12,621 bases of DNA, taken from the NCBI GenBank assembly GCA_029057255.1, contig JAICZO010000119.1, forward strand, positions 1 through 12,621. Reading direction: 5' to 3'. Numbering within the stretch: the first letter of the stretch is position 1; each line of letters begins with the position of its first letter. The notes below the pieces were generated by a model. That model worked only from the letters and a program-made list of their open reading frames with translations. It was not told the origin of the DNA and searched no databases. The DNA is from Muribaculaceae bacterium. Lineage in GTDB: Bacteria > Bacteroidota > Bacteroidia > Bacteroidales > Muribaculaceae. This document shows positions 1-6,673 of the stretch, piece after piece. Made by a program: the position numbers and the translations under genes.

Positions 1-194
1 CTCTTGAACAGCGCTCCATGAGATGTGGTGATACCCAAGCCGAAAGGAGAGTCGTATACGTCAGGTCCTGAATATAACGGTTTAATTGACGTAAGATACG
101 TGCCGGAGACATCTACAAACCCGCGGTAGTGTTGGGCTGATGCCTGAGAGAGTGTTGCCGCGATGATAATAAGAAATAAAGCAAGTTTTTTCAT
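1..194 (-). CDS. Small secreted/outer-membrane protein, C-terminus cut by window edge
   Basis: Only the first 64 codons lie in the window; the gene runs off the left edge. The protein starts MKKLALFLIIIAATLSQASA, a clear type I signal peptide with probable cleavage at ASA|QH near residue 20. The mature part (YRGFVDVSGTYLTS, then FGLGITTSHG) has the alternating polar/aromatic, glycine-rich look of small Bacteroidota outer-membrane beta-barrel proteins, but too little is present to name a family. Its ATG overlaps the TGA of the upstream gene by 4 nt (ATGA at 191-194), so it is probably translationally coupled to that gene. The envelope location is well supported; the beta-barrel call is an inference from residue pattern. 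Confidence 0.75.
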   Translation of the reverse strand, partial: MKKLALFLIIIAATLSQASAQHYRGFVDVSGTYLTSIKPLYSGPDVYDSPFGLGITTSHGALFK

Positions 195-1060
195 AGAGAC
201 TTATTTTTGATGGTTAGATGTATGGTTTTCGTGTTTATTCGGCTGTCTTTAGTCCGGCTTTGCGCAAGCCATTTGCGGAAAGCGCCAAGCGACATCGAAC
301 TTATCTCCCCCGGACCGCCGGCCGTCGTTTCAGGAAGCAGAAAAGGGGAGGGAGAGAATACGATGCAGACGTCGTTAAGCTCTACTATGTCATCGCATGT
401 AAATTCGAGTTCGTCGACTATGGTGGCTGCCGGAGCTTCATCTTTGTTGAAATAGCTGTAGGCGACACCGCCGACGGTTGCGACAGGACTGTTCGGTTCA
501 AGAGAATAAGGCAGAATGCGGTATGCGGTATTGGCGCCGAGATCGAGCAGATACACGGCAAGGTAGCCGTCCTCGGGCGCCTGAAAGCGGAGATACATAG
601 TGTCGCCGTCGTAGAAGGAGTGTGTTGCGGCTCCGGCATCGGTGCTGTTTCGCAACACAGAAGCCGAAAATATGCTGCGGTCGGCTGGTATTTCGCGGGC
701 GCGGCCTTTGACAGTTACGGTAACTACAAGCATATTGTCTATGACAGCGATGTCATATGCAGGTTCGCCAATAGTCTCGAGCCATTCACCCCGCACCTCA
801 CTCTCGGCCGACGAGATGAAGCGGGAGTCGGTTGTTGCATTGTCTTCCGATATGTACGAGCTTGTAGTCTGCGACAGTGTCATGCCGAACTCTGCGGCGA
901 GAGCCTGGCTCACAGCGCGTCCGAATGCTTTCCGGCGAGCCTCCTCAACGCCTTCGTCAGAGCCTGCATAGTAGGTATATGTGATGCCTACCGTCCGCAA
1001 ATCATTGCTCCACACGGCGAAAGAGATGATAAGAAAAAGAAAGAACGAGAGAGTTCTCAC
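191..1060 (-). CDS. Secreted LPP20/FlgT-like plus DUF4384-like protein
   Basis: A 289-residue protein. I start it at the GTG at 1060 because this gives a normal signal peptide (MRTLSFFLFLIISFAVWS); the in-frame ATG at 1171 would add a non-signal-like leader lying inside a structured RNA. Residues about 22-125 (EGVEEARRKAFGRAVSQAL, then beta strands ending VVTVTVKGRA) resemble the LPP20/FlgT N-terminal fold: a helix with regularly spaced alanines, then strands. Residues about 150-240 (YLRFQAPEDGYLAVYLLD, then RILPY) resemble DUF4384, a beta-rich domain found in secreted or surface proteins. The pairing is plausible, but both assignments rest on pattern only. No good promoter lies between the upstream RNA and the GTG, so expression may depend on read-through from the promoter near 1416. 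It is coupled to the downstream gene by an ATGA overlap. Biological role unknown. Confidence 0.75.
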   Translation of the reverse strand: MRTLSFFLFLIISFAVWSNDLRTVGITYTYYAGSDEGVEEARRKAFGRAVSQALAAEFGMTLSQTTSSYISEDNATTDSRFISSAESEVRGEWLETIGEPAYDIAVIDNMLVVTVTVKGRAREIPADRSIFSASVLRNSTDAGAATHSFYDGDTMYLRFQAPEDGYLAVYLLDLGANTAYRILPYSLEPNSPVATVGGVAYSYFNKDEAPAATIVDELEFTCDDIVELNDVCIVFSPSPFLLPETTAGGPGEISSMSLGAFRKWLAQSRTKDSRINTKTIHLTIKNKSL

Positions 1061-1110
1061 GACAGTTTTGTTTTGCCGTTGATTTCCCCTGACGGCTTTA
1101 TCGGATGCCT

Positions 1111-1153
1111 GAAAATGAAAAGCGCGGGAATCTGTATCTGAAGCCCGTCCCGC
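1111..1153 (-). terminator. Candidate terminator of the structured RNA
   Basis: On the minus strand GCGGGA (1148-1153) pairs with TCCCGC (1124-1129) across an 18-nt loop, followed by GCTTTTCATTTTC. The stem is short and the T-tract interrupted, so termination may be partial, which would allow read-through into the gene at 1060. Its left arm shares two bases with the closing helix of the RNA rod. Confidence 0.4.
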
Positions 1154-1409
1154 TCTCAAGGCATCTGGCATAGCCCCTCAGTCTGAACGAGCAACCCAGA
1201 TGCCCACGCCGATACATTTAATGGCATACACATCGCCCGAAGGCGACGGCATGTCGATAGACGTACCCATAGGCATCTGCCGTTGCTTTGTCTTTGACTG
1301 AGATGAAACTGCCAGATTTCTGAGAGCCAAGAACAAAGCGTCATGACAAACGCTTTACATTAATAAAAGTTACCCTTGCTCCCGAAATAAAATCCCGTCG
1401 GCGAGGGCT
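1111..1409 (-). ncRNA. Rod-shaped structured non-coding RNA (6S-like architecture)
   Basis: Read on the minus strand, 1152-1327 folds into a single nested rod. Helices, outermost first: GCTCTCA 1321-1327 with 1152-1158; ATCTGGCA 1310-1317 with 1163-1170; CTCAGTC 1296-1302 with 1177-1183; AGCAAC 1282-1287 with 1190-1195; CAGATGCCTATG 1268-1279 with 1197-1208 (two G-U pairs); GGTACGT 1261-1267 with 1211-1217; and an apical 12-bp hairpin 1225-1253 with one bulge and a UUCG loop. About 59 pairs occur in 176 nt, separated by roughly symmetric internal loops (7x6, 8x6, 7x7). A further small hairpin (AAAGCG/CGCTTT, 1335-1356) lies 5' of the rod. The outer limits given here are set by the promoter at 1416-1447 and the terminator-like hairpin at 1124-1153, so the 5' end is approximate; a weaker box at 1365-1372 (TAACTTTT) could start a shorter RNA near 1358. 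The long rod with internal loops recalls 6S RNA, including the 6S-Flavo and Bacteroidales-1 families, but I cannot confirm identity. It lacks the tmRNA and RNase P signatures I looked for. It could also act as a leader of the gene at 1060. Confidence 0.8.
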
Positions 1410-1415
1410 TTGCTG

Positions 1416-1447
1416 CAAAATTAATAATTATTCTTTTATCTTACAAA
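1416..1447 (-). promoter_or_regulatory. Bacteroidota-type promoter for the structured RNA
   Basis: The minus strand reads TTTG (1444-1447), a 20-nt spacer, then TAATTTTG (1416-1423). This matches the Bacteroides -33 TTTG / -7 TAnnTTTG consensus in both boxes and in spacing, and is the best promoter in the window. Predicted transcription start is about 1409-1411. The first protein-coding start downstream (GTG at 1060) is about 350 nt away, which argues that the immediate product is the RNA described separately. Confidence 0.75.
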
Positions 1448-1486
1448 ATATTATCCGCTTTATATTTCGCGGAGCACTCCGTCCGG

Positions 1487-2329
1487 CTATTTAATCCTTA
1501 CCGAGCGGCTGCTCGTACCGTATGCGGCCCAGTAGCCGAGGGCGCCGCTGACATTGCCGGGGCAGTTCTCGGCGAATGTGAAGAAAAGGTTCTGGGAGAG
1601 CGAGACGTTGCTGTCGTAAACGCGCCAGAAGTCATAGAGGCGTGGCTCGAGCGAGCACAGCTTGACGGTGACGCGGTCGCCTGCCTTGTAGTAGTGCCCG
1701 AGTTCCTCGTCGGAGAATGAGGAGTGCACGCCCCGCGTGATGTCGTACCCCGCCTCGGGGTCGTAGTCGCATCCGGCGAATGTGCCCATGAAGGAGCCGT
1801 AGAAGCGCGATTCGGTAAGCTCGGAGCGGGCAAAGAATTTGTAGTAGCCGTCGGAGTCGATGCCGTCGACCTCGGCCCGCACCATAAAGAGGGTGTCGGA
1901 CCCCTCGACAGGCACCACCTTAAGGGGCTTGAGCGACGGCGACGGCAGCAGCGTTGCGACTGCTTCGGCCGTGTCGGTCTCGGTCTCTATCAGCAGGCGA
2001 TAGGTATGCCCGGCCTTCCCCTTCAGCCTTGAGGCGGTGAAGATGAACGAAGGCATGTAATCGTCGTTTTTGCGCCCGGTCAGAATATACCGCTTGTCGC
2101 CGTCAAAAATCGACACGCGGCCCCACTTCTCGACAAATCCGTCGAACGATGCCGCAGGCTGCGTCAGGTCGACCGCACGGGTGACAATCACGACTGGCGC
2201 CTCACCTTCTTCAATCCAGCCCTCGACCACGAGAGGCATCGGTCCGGCAACAGGCTCGATGTCAGAGTTCTCGCAGGAGAAAAGTATGGCGGCAAGCAGT
2301 ACTGCCGTGAGGAGAGATATATGTTTCAT
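1487..2329 (-). CDS. DUF4249 family lipoprotein
   Basis: A 280-residue lipoprotein. The ATG at 2329 is chosen because it starts a lipoprotein signal peptide (MKHISLLTAVLLAAILFSC) whose lipobox LFSC places the acylated cysteine at residue 19; the open frame extends upstream but that part reads as non-coding. The mature protein has the DUF4249 layout: an early PLVVEGWIEEGEAPVVIVTR strand, a beta-sandwich body with YRLLIETE, and a C-terminal WRVYDSNVSLSQNLFF stretch. Length matches the family. DUF4249 proteins are typically encoded beside a TonB-dependent receptor, as here: the receptor stop lies 2 nt upstream of this start. By analogy with SusC/SusD pairs it may be a surface lipoprotein cooperating with that receptor, but no substrate can be read from sequence. 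It is the last gene of the operon. Confidence 0.88.
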   Translation of the reverse strand: MKHISLLTAVLLAAILFSCENSDIEPVAGPMPLVVEGWIEEGEAPVVIVTRAVDLTQPAASFDGFVEKWGRVSIFDGDKRYILTGRKNDDYMPSFIFTASRLKGKAGHTYRLLIETETDTAEAVATLLPSPSLKPLKVVPVEGSDTLFMVRAEVDGIDSDGYYKFFARSELTESRFYGSFMGTFAGCDYDPEAGYDITRGVHSSFSDEELGHYYKAGDRVTVKLCSLEPRLYDFWRVYDSNVSLSQNLFFTFAENCPGNVSGALGYWAAYGTSSRSVRIK

Positions 2330-2331
2330 GA

Positions 2332-4320
2332 CTAAAATTCGAAAGCGTATGACAGCGAGGGTATGACGGTGTCCATCACCGACTCGCGCTGCACGATACC
2401 CTCCGAGGGTGTGTAGGTTGTGTAACGGAAAAGTATGTTTCGGCACGCGGCGGCATTGTAGACCGACACGTTGATTTTGTGGGCGAAGCGGCCGCCGTGG
2501 CGTATAGTCCATGTTGCCGACAGGTCGAGGCGCTTGTACGACGGCAGGCGCGACGAGTTGTGCGGGAAGTACTCGCATATCAGATTCTCGCCTATCATAT
2601 AGCCGTAGCGGGCCTGCGTGTAGGGTGTGCCGGTGGCATAGGTGAAAGCGGCCGTGACGACAAGGGGGCGGAAGACGGTCCAGCTGAGGGTGGCGCTGAG
2701 GTCGTGGAGGCGGTCATGTGCCGACGGCACATAATGTGAGCCATAGCGCTCGAAGCGCAGCCGCGACACGCCTATGTTGTAGCCTATGCGGCCGCGGAGA
2801 CTGCCGACCTGCCGCATGAGTGTCAGCGAGAATCCGGCGGCATAGCCGGAGCCGTCGATGACATGCCCCATAGGGTCGAACGACGGATTGGCAAGGTCGA
2901 GTATCGAGCCGCCGAACTCGAGCGAGTGCAGCATGCGGCGGTAGTATCCTTCGGCCGAGAAGCGCACCGCCGTGAGGGGGATGACGCCCGAGACTCCGGC
3001 CTCGACGCCATGCACGTCCTCGGGCAGCGCCGCGTCGGTCGAGCATGTCCAGAAGTCGGCGGGCAGCCCTCCGGTGCTCTCCTCTATCAGGCGGTCGAAG
3101 CGCGCATAGCGGCCGTACGAAGCGAATACACTGATGGCATCGGCGAGGCGGTACGAGAGGTCAAGGCGCGGCAGGGGCATGATGCGGAAGAAGCGGCCGC
3201 AACCGTAGAGAGCCACTCTCAGCCCGGCGTCGACGGTGAGACGCCCCGAAAGCGTGCGGCGCCACGAGGCCGCCACATTACCCTCGACCGACGACAGCGC
3301 GCGGCCTCCGGCGCCGCGCCCCTGCCCCGAAGTATGCCGGTAGCTGACGTCGCTCTCTGCGGTGAAATCGCCGAGCGGCACCACAGCCCTCGCCGTGGCC
3401 TGTGTCAGCGACGACGGCAGGTCGAGCGAGCGCCCGCCCTCGTCCATCATGAAGCTGTTGGCGAAGTAGGTAAATCCGGCCGAGAGTCTGAGCTTACGGC
3501 CCGTCCACTCGGCAGAGGCGGCAGCATTGCGCCAGCCGAAGTCGCCGTCCTTGGCGCCGTTCTTGTCGCTTTGCAGCGTCATAGCGTCGCGGTTGCCGAA
3601 GACGCTTATCCTGAGCAGGTCGTCATCGCCGAGGCGGGCGGTGAAGGCTGCATTGATGTCGGTGAAGCCGTATCCTATCGTCGAGGCGCCGAGCTTGAGG
3701 ATGTCGGGGAACAGCAGGTTGAGGTAGGTCTTGCGCGCACCGACAGCCAGCGACGACGTGCCCTTGCGCAGCGGCACCCTCACCGTGCCGTGGCTCTCTA
3801 TAAGGCCGAGCGACACCGCACCGGAGACGAGCGTGTCGGGCTCGACTCCGCTGCAGGCGGAGATGCGCCCTCCGGTCAGCGACGGCACCGTGGCGCCATG
3901 ACGTCCGGCGGCGAAGGAGAAGCTGCGGTAGAACGACGGATTGAACGCGCTGTAAAGCCCGAGCAGATGCAGCGGATTGACAATCCTCACGCCGTCGGAC
4001 TCGTACAGGTTGGAGCCGCCGCTGCCGCCGCGCACCGTCATGGCGGCCTGCAGGTCGTTGTTGGTGCTGACAGCGGGCAGAGTGCGCAGCAGGGCGATAG
4101 GGTCGTTGGCACCCATGAATGCCGCCTGCTCGCCGAGATGCGCGGCGTCGATTGTCAGCGAGCCGTCAGCCTCGGCGCGCAGCACACGGCGCGGACCCGT
4201 GGCCGTGACCGAAATCTCGTGCAGCTCGCGGGCAGGCATAAGCGAGTCAACCGGCTGGTTGCCTGATACAGACATCCAGCCGGCCAACAATATAAGAGCT
4301 GTCAACAGCCTTATCCTCAT
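2332..4320 (-). CDS. TonB-dependent outer-membrane receptor
   Basis: A 662-residue outer-membrane receptor for energised uptake of an unidentified ligand. A signal peptide covers about residues 1-20 (MRIRLLTALILLAGWMSVSG). ELHEISVTA near 32-40 could hold the TonB box. The plug domain covers about 35-150 and shows the classic segment TVRGGSGGSNLYESDGVRI with NPLHLLGLYSAFNP following. The rest is a beta-barrel of repeating amphipathic strands ending in SLSYAFEF, with the terminal aromatic expected for outer-membrane insertion. It is shorter than many Bacteroidota receptors because there is no N-terminal carboxypeptidase-regulatory-like domain before the plug. It starts 3 nt after the upstream gene and ends 2 nt before the DUF4249 lipoprotein, so the pair is probably functionally linked. 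Confidence 0.93.
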   Translation of the reverse strand: MRIRLLTALILLAGWMSVSGNQPVDSLMPARELHEISVTATGPRRVLRAEADGSLTIDAAHLGEQAAFMGANDPIALLRTLPAVSTNNDLQAAMTVRGGSGGSNLYESDGVRIVNPLHLLGLYSAFNPSFYRSFSFAAGRHGATVPSLTGGRISACSGVEPDTLVSGAVSLGLIESHGTVRVPLRKGTSSLAVGARKTYLNLLFPDILKLGASTIGYGFTDINAAFTARLGDDDLLRISVFGNRDAMTLQSDKNGAKDGDFGWRNAAASAEWTGRKLRLSAGFTYFANSFMMDEGGRSLDLPSSLTQATARAVVPLGDFTAESDVSYRHTSGQGRGAGGRALSSVEGNVAASWRRTLSGRLTVDAGLRVALYGCGRFFRIMPLPRLDLSYRLADAISVFASYGRYARFDRLIEESTGGLPADFWTCSTDAALPEDVHGVEAGVSGVIPLTAVRFSAEGYYRRMLHSLEFGGSILDLANPSFDPMGHVIDGSGYAAGFSLTLMRQVGSLRGRIGYNIGVSRLRFERYGSHYVPSAHDRLHDLSATLSWTVFRPLVVTAAFTYATGTPYTQARYGYMIGENLICEYFPHNSSRLPSYKRLDLSATWTIRHGGRFAHKINVSVYNAAACRNILFRYTTYTPSEGIVQRESVMDTVIPSLSYAFEF

Positions 4321-4323
4321 TCT

Positions 4324-6090
4324 TTATACGCCGGGCTCTTCGTCGTTGTCCTGGCCGGTGATCGAAAGGTAAGAATCGATAATACTGTTGTAGTCATCAA
4401 TCAGCTTGCTGAACGACACCGAGTCGAAGAAGTCATCGGCAGCGAAGCTCGTAAGGTCGGGGAAGACGAGCTGGGGCATGATATCATAATAGACCTGTCT
4501 GATACCCTCGGGATAAACGACCTTTGATGCGTCGACAATGACTTTATCGCTCACATAGTCGCCGTTCTCATTCTCTCCGTTGACATAGAAATACCAGTCA
4601 GAGTAGCCTTTTACGGTTCCGTTATCGTTGTATATCTCGTCGCGGCGCACTGAAACGAGGAAACCGTCATATACGGTGAAGGCGTACAGACAAGTGGCAA
4701 TGTCACCGTAGATCTGTGAACGCGTTTCGGAATCTTCGGTATAGTCCCAGCTCAAGAATCCCTCCATACGTTTCTTGCCGTCATAGAAGAAGGCGGCGTC
4801 GCCATAGCTGTTAAGGGTCGAGAGCTGCTTCTCGAGTATGTCGATATCATAGCATGTGACTGTGTATACATCATCCTTGAGACCGAGCACCTTGCCGCTG
4901 CAGTAAGTATGCATGTTACCTACCTTGACTTCATCATACACGCAGCTTTCGAGGCTGAGCGTATCATATACCTTTGACAGCGCTGAGAGTTTGGCCTTGA
5001 CCTGAAGCTTGCCTATTACGTCGACGTCGGTCTTGGCGCGTAAGAAGTGTGCGATAAGCTCGGTGGGGTCGCCGTCGACACACTCATCGTTCTCGTCGTG
5101 GTGGTGTTTTGCGGCATATACAGCATCGTACATCTCGTTGAAGTCGACAAGATTGCGGCCCGGAACCTCTGATGTGACATCGCAGAGCTGCTTGCCCTTG
5201 ACAGTCACGACAGTGCGGTCGGTCAGCAGAGTGTTGACCGCTTTCAAGGTGTTGACAACCTTGTAGCCGTTGGCCTCGAAGTCGAGCGAGAGTTCGGCGA
5301 TCGAGCCCTTGACAAGGTTGGATGTCAGAGCTGCGGTTGCGAGGGTCTTGCCGTCCATCTTGACGGTAATATCCATCTTGCGGGGCAGACGCACTTCGAT
5401 GTCGCCGTTGTCCCATGAGCTGTATTCGGAGCTTGCGTCGAGGCGGACGGAGTACTGCACACCGGTCATCGAGGCGAAGCGAATCTCCAGGTAGTCAGCC
5501 TTGGTCTTGTCCCAGGCCTGGGTCTCGCGGTTGGCGGTATAGACGCCGAAGTAGTCCTCGGCCTTGTAGATGTCGGCCACGGCAGCCTTCAGCACGCGTG
5601 CGGCGGCAAGGTCGCCTCTGACGATGGCGCCGATAGCTCTGACAGCGGCCTCGGCCTTGCTGTGGAAATCATAGTATGAGGGGTCGAGAGCGTAGTTTAC
5701 CGGAGCTACGATCCAATTGTTGTCCTTGTCGTACTGACCGTCGAAGAACACATGTATCATGTTGAGCAGGTCGGCATTGTCGTTGAGATCTACCATCGAG
5801 TACACTTCGTCGCCTATTGCCACGAGTTTCTCCTTCTGCTCCGTGGGAGTGAGGCCGGTGTCGTCGACAGGGGCGTTGAAGGTGATGTAGTCGACCTTGT
5901 CAAGGTCAATGACGTCATCGTATCCGGTAATCCACAGAGTGCGGCCGTTGTTCTCGAAGTGGAGGTCGCCGGCCACGCCGAAGTTATACTTTGTGAATTC
6001 GTCGCCCTGCTTTACGTACAGAGCCTTGGGGAACGCAAACGCGCATGCCACTGCAGAGGCAGCCGCGAGGCTTAAAAGAATCTTTTTCAT
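4324..6090 (-). CDS. Secreted protein of unknown function, 588 residues
   Basis: I do not recognise this family. The N-terminus MKKILLSLAAASAVACAFA is a signal peptide; cleavage is probably at AFA|F near 19, although Cys16 in AVAC could be a weak lipobox. Residues 25-71 form a short module ending in DLDKVDYITF, a motif common near the N-terminus of secreted Bacteroidales proteins and echoed in the next protein upstream. About 210-300 looks beta-rich and repetitive (ITVKMDGKTLATAALTSN, then TVVTVKGKQL). Residues 327-341 carry a run of three His followed by Asp/Glu, which could bind metal. The tail is acidic. The start overlaps the upstream stop (ATGA, 6087-6090) and the receptor gene begins 3 nt downstream, so it is co-translated with a TonB receptor/DUF4249 pair. 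It may be an exposed binding partner or substrate of that system; this is inference. Confidence 0.85.
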   Translation of the reverse strand: MKKILLSLAAASAVACAFAFPKALYVKQGDEFTKYNFGVAGDLHFENNGRTLWITGYDDVIDLDKVDYITFNAPVDDTGLTPTEQKEKLVAIGDEVYSMVDLNDNADLLNMIHVFFDGQYDKDNNWIVAPVNYALDPSYYDFHSKAEAAVRAIGAIVRGDLAAARVLKAAVADIYKAEDYFGVYTANRETQAWDKTKADYLEIRFASMTGVQYSVRLDASSEYSSWDNGDIEVRLPRKMDITVKMDGKTLATAALTSNLVKGSIAELSLDFEANGYKVVNTLKAVNTLLTDRTVVTVKGKQLCDVTSEVPGRNLVDFNEMYDAVYAAKHHHDENDECVDGDPTELIAHFLRAKTDVDVIGKLQVKAKLSALSKVYDTLSLESCVYDEVKVGNMHTYCSGKVLGLKDDVYTVTCYDIDILEKQLSTLNSYGDAAFFYDGKKRMEGFLSWDYTEDSETRSQIYGDIATCLYAFTVYDGFLVSVRRDEIYNDNGTVKGYSDWYFYVNGENENGDYVSDKVIVDASKVVYPEGIRQVYYDIMPQLVFPDLTSFAADDFFDSVSFSKLIDDYNSIIDSYLSITGQDNDEEPGV

Positions 6091-6566
6091 TTCACAGCTG
6101 CTTTAAGTGTATAATCTCCCGAACTGATAAGTACCACGCCTGCCTGAAGGCCCGTGAGCACTACTGTCTGGCCTTTCTCGACTGCGGGAATATTGACAAG
6201 CAGCGCTCCGGCTGCATTGTATACCTTGAATGCGCCGTCGGCGAGCATGGTCACTGTGCGCGATGCCGCATCATATGTGAAGGTGGCTTCGGCCTCGGAT
6301 GCCGAAACCTGTCCGATGCCGGCAGTCTCGTCGACATACATTTTCTCGAGCGATTCCTGGGGGAAACTTGCAACAGTATTGTTGTCTTTGTCGGTCGCCG
6401 TCATGGTTCCGCCCTTGAAGGTGAGGCGGTCGACCGTATCGAGATTGAGCACTTGCCAGCCTTCGCTCGTGCGGATGTGCAGATAGTTGCCTGCACTGTC
6501 CTCGGCTGATACCGACAGAGCCGATAGAGCAACGGCTCCTGCAAGAAATAGATTTTTAAGATTCAT
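6087..6566 (-). CDS. Small secreted protein with T9SS-tail-like C-terminus
   Basis: A 159-residue protein and the first gene of the second operon. The signal peptide is MNLKNLFLAGAVALSALSVSA with cleavage at VSA|E. Residues 28-50 contain GWQVLNLDTVDRLTF, the same VDxxTF-type motif seen in the following 588-residue protein. Residues about 90-159 form a beta-rich tail with FKVYNAAGALLV, a spacer, then LTGLQAGVVLISSG and TLKAAVK. This resembles the ordering of type IX secretion C-terminal sorting domains (VYdxxGrxv ... L.GlxxGvYiv ... Kvxv) but is degenerate: V replaces the usual Y and no clear arginine follows. It could be an orphan domain of the same fold. Function is unknown; co-transcription with a TonB receptor suggests an envelope or surface role. 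Confidence 0.83.
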   Translation of the reverse strand: MNLKNLFLAGAVALSALSVSAEDSAGNYLHIRTSEGWQVLNLDTVDRLTFKGGTMTATDKDNNTVASFPQESLEKMYVDETAGIGQVSASEAEATFTYDAASRTVTMLADGAFKVYNAAGALLVNIPAVEKGQTVVLTGLQAGVVLISSGDYTLKAAVK

Positions 6567-6597
6567 TGGTGTTATAACGTATTATGTTTAACTTGTG

Positions 6598-6629
6598 CAA
6601 AATTAGGGATTTTCGCACAGATATAAAAC
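6598..6629 (-). promoter_or_regulatory. Promoter of the TonB receptor/DUF4249 operon
   Basis: On the minus strand TAATTTTG (6598-6605) fits the Bacteroides -7 consensus TAnnTTTG; a GTTTT element lies about 19-20 nt upstream as a partial -33 box. The predicted start near 6591-6593 gives a leader of about 25 nt before the ATG at 6566. The -33 element falls within the T-tract of the preceding operon's terminator. Confidence 0.6.
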
Positions 6630-6664
6630 AGCGCGTTCTGTTAAAATACATTAACAGAACGCGC
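6621..6664 (-). terminator. Perfect 14-bp rho-independent terminator
   Basis: GCGCGTTCTGTTAA (6631-6644) and TTAACAGAACGCGC (6651-6664) form a mismatch-free 14-bp stem with a 6-nt loop. On the minus strand it is followed by TGTTTTATAT. It lies 10 nt after the stop of the porin gene and separates the two minus-strand operons. Confidence 0.88.
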
Positions 6665-6673
6665 GTTGTATTG

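Noticed and set aside
218..1141. 307-codon plus-strand frame opposite the DUF4384-like gene
   Set aside because: No family resemblance; Cys/Arg/His-rich composition typical of an antisense shadow in a GC-rich gene. The minus-strand frame has a signal peptide and domain patterns.
1178..1276. 32-codon minus-strand ORF (starts MPMGTSIDM) with natural-looking composition
   Set aside because: Both its ends fall in RNA helices and the UUCG hairpin lies in its middle. No start signal favours it; base pairing accounts for the sequence. A leader peptide is not excluded.
1156..1344. 62-codon minus-strand open frame starting at the ATG at 1344
   Set aside because: It lies almost wholly inside the rod-shaped RNA, has no secretion signal or recognisable domain, and other frames over the same bases are also open. 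RNA structure explains the sequence better.
1124..1409. tmRNA, RNase P RNA or SRP RNA as identity of the structured RNA
   Set aside because: I found neither the conserved RNase P GAGGAAAGTC-type block, nor a tmRNA tag frame or tRNA-like end, nor the SRP helix 8 motif.
1470..1481. Short palindrome CGGAGTGCTCCG just after the DUF4249 stop as a terminator
   Set aside because: The stem is only 4-5 bp and no T-run follows on the minus strand, so it is too weak to call.
2863..4266. 467-codon plus-strand frame opposite the TonB receptor
   Set aside because: Arg/Glu/Ala-rich low-information translation, a by-product of GC-rich third positions in the real receptor gene.
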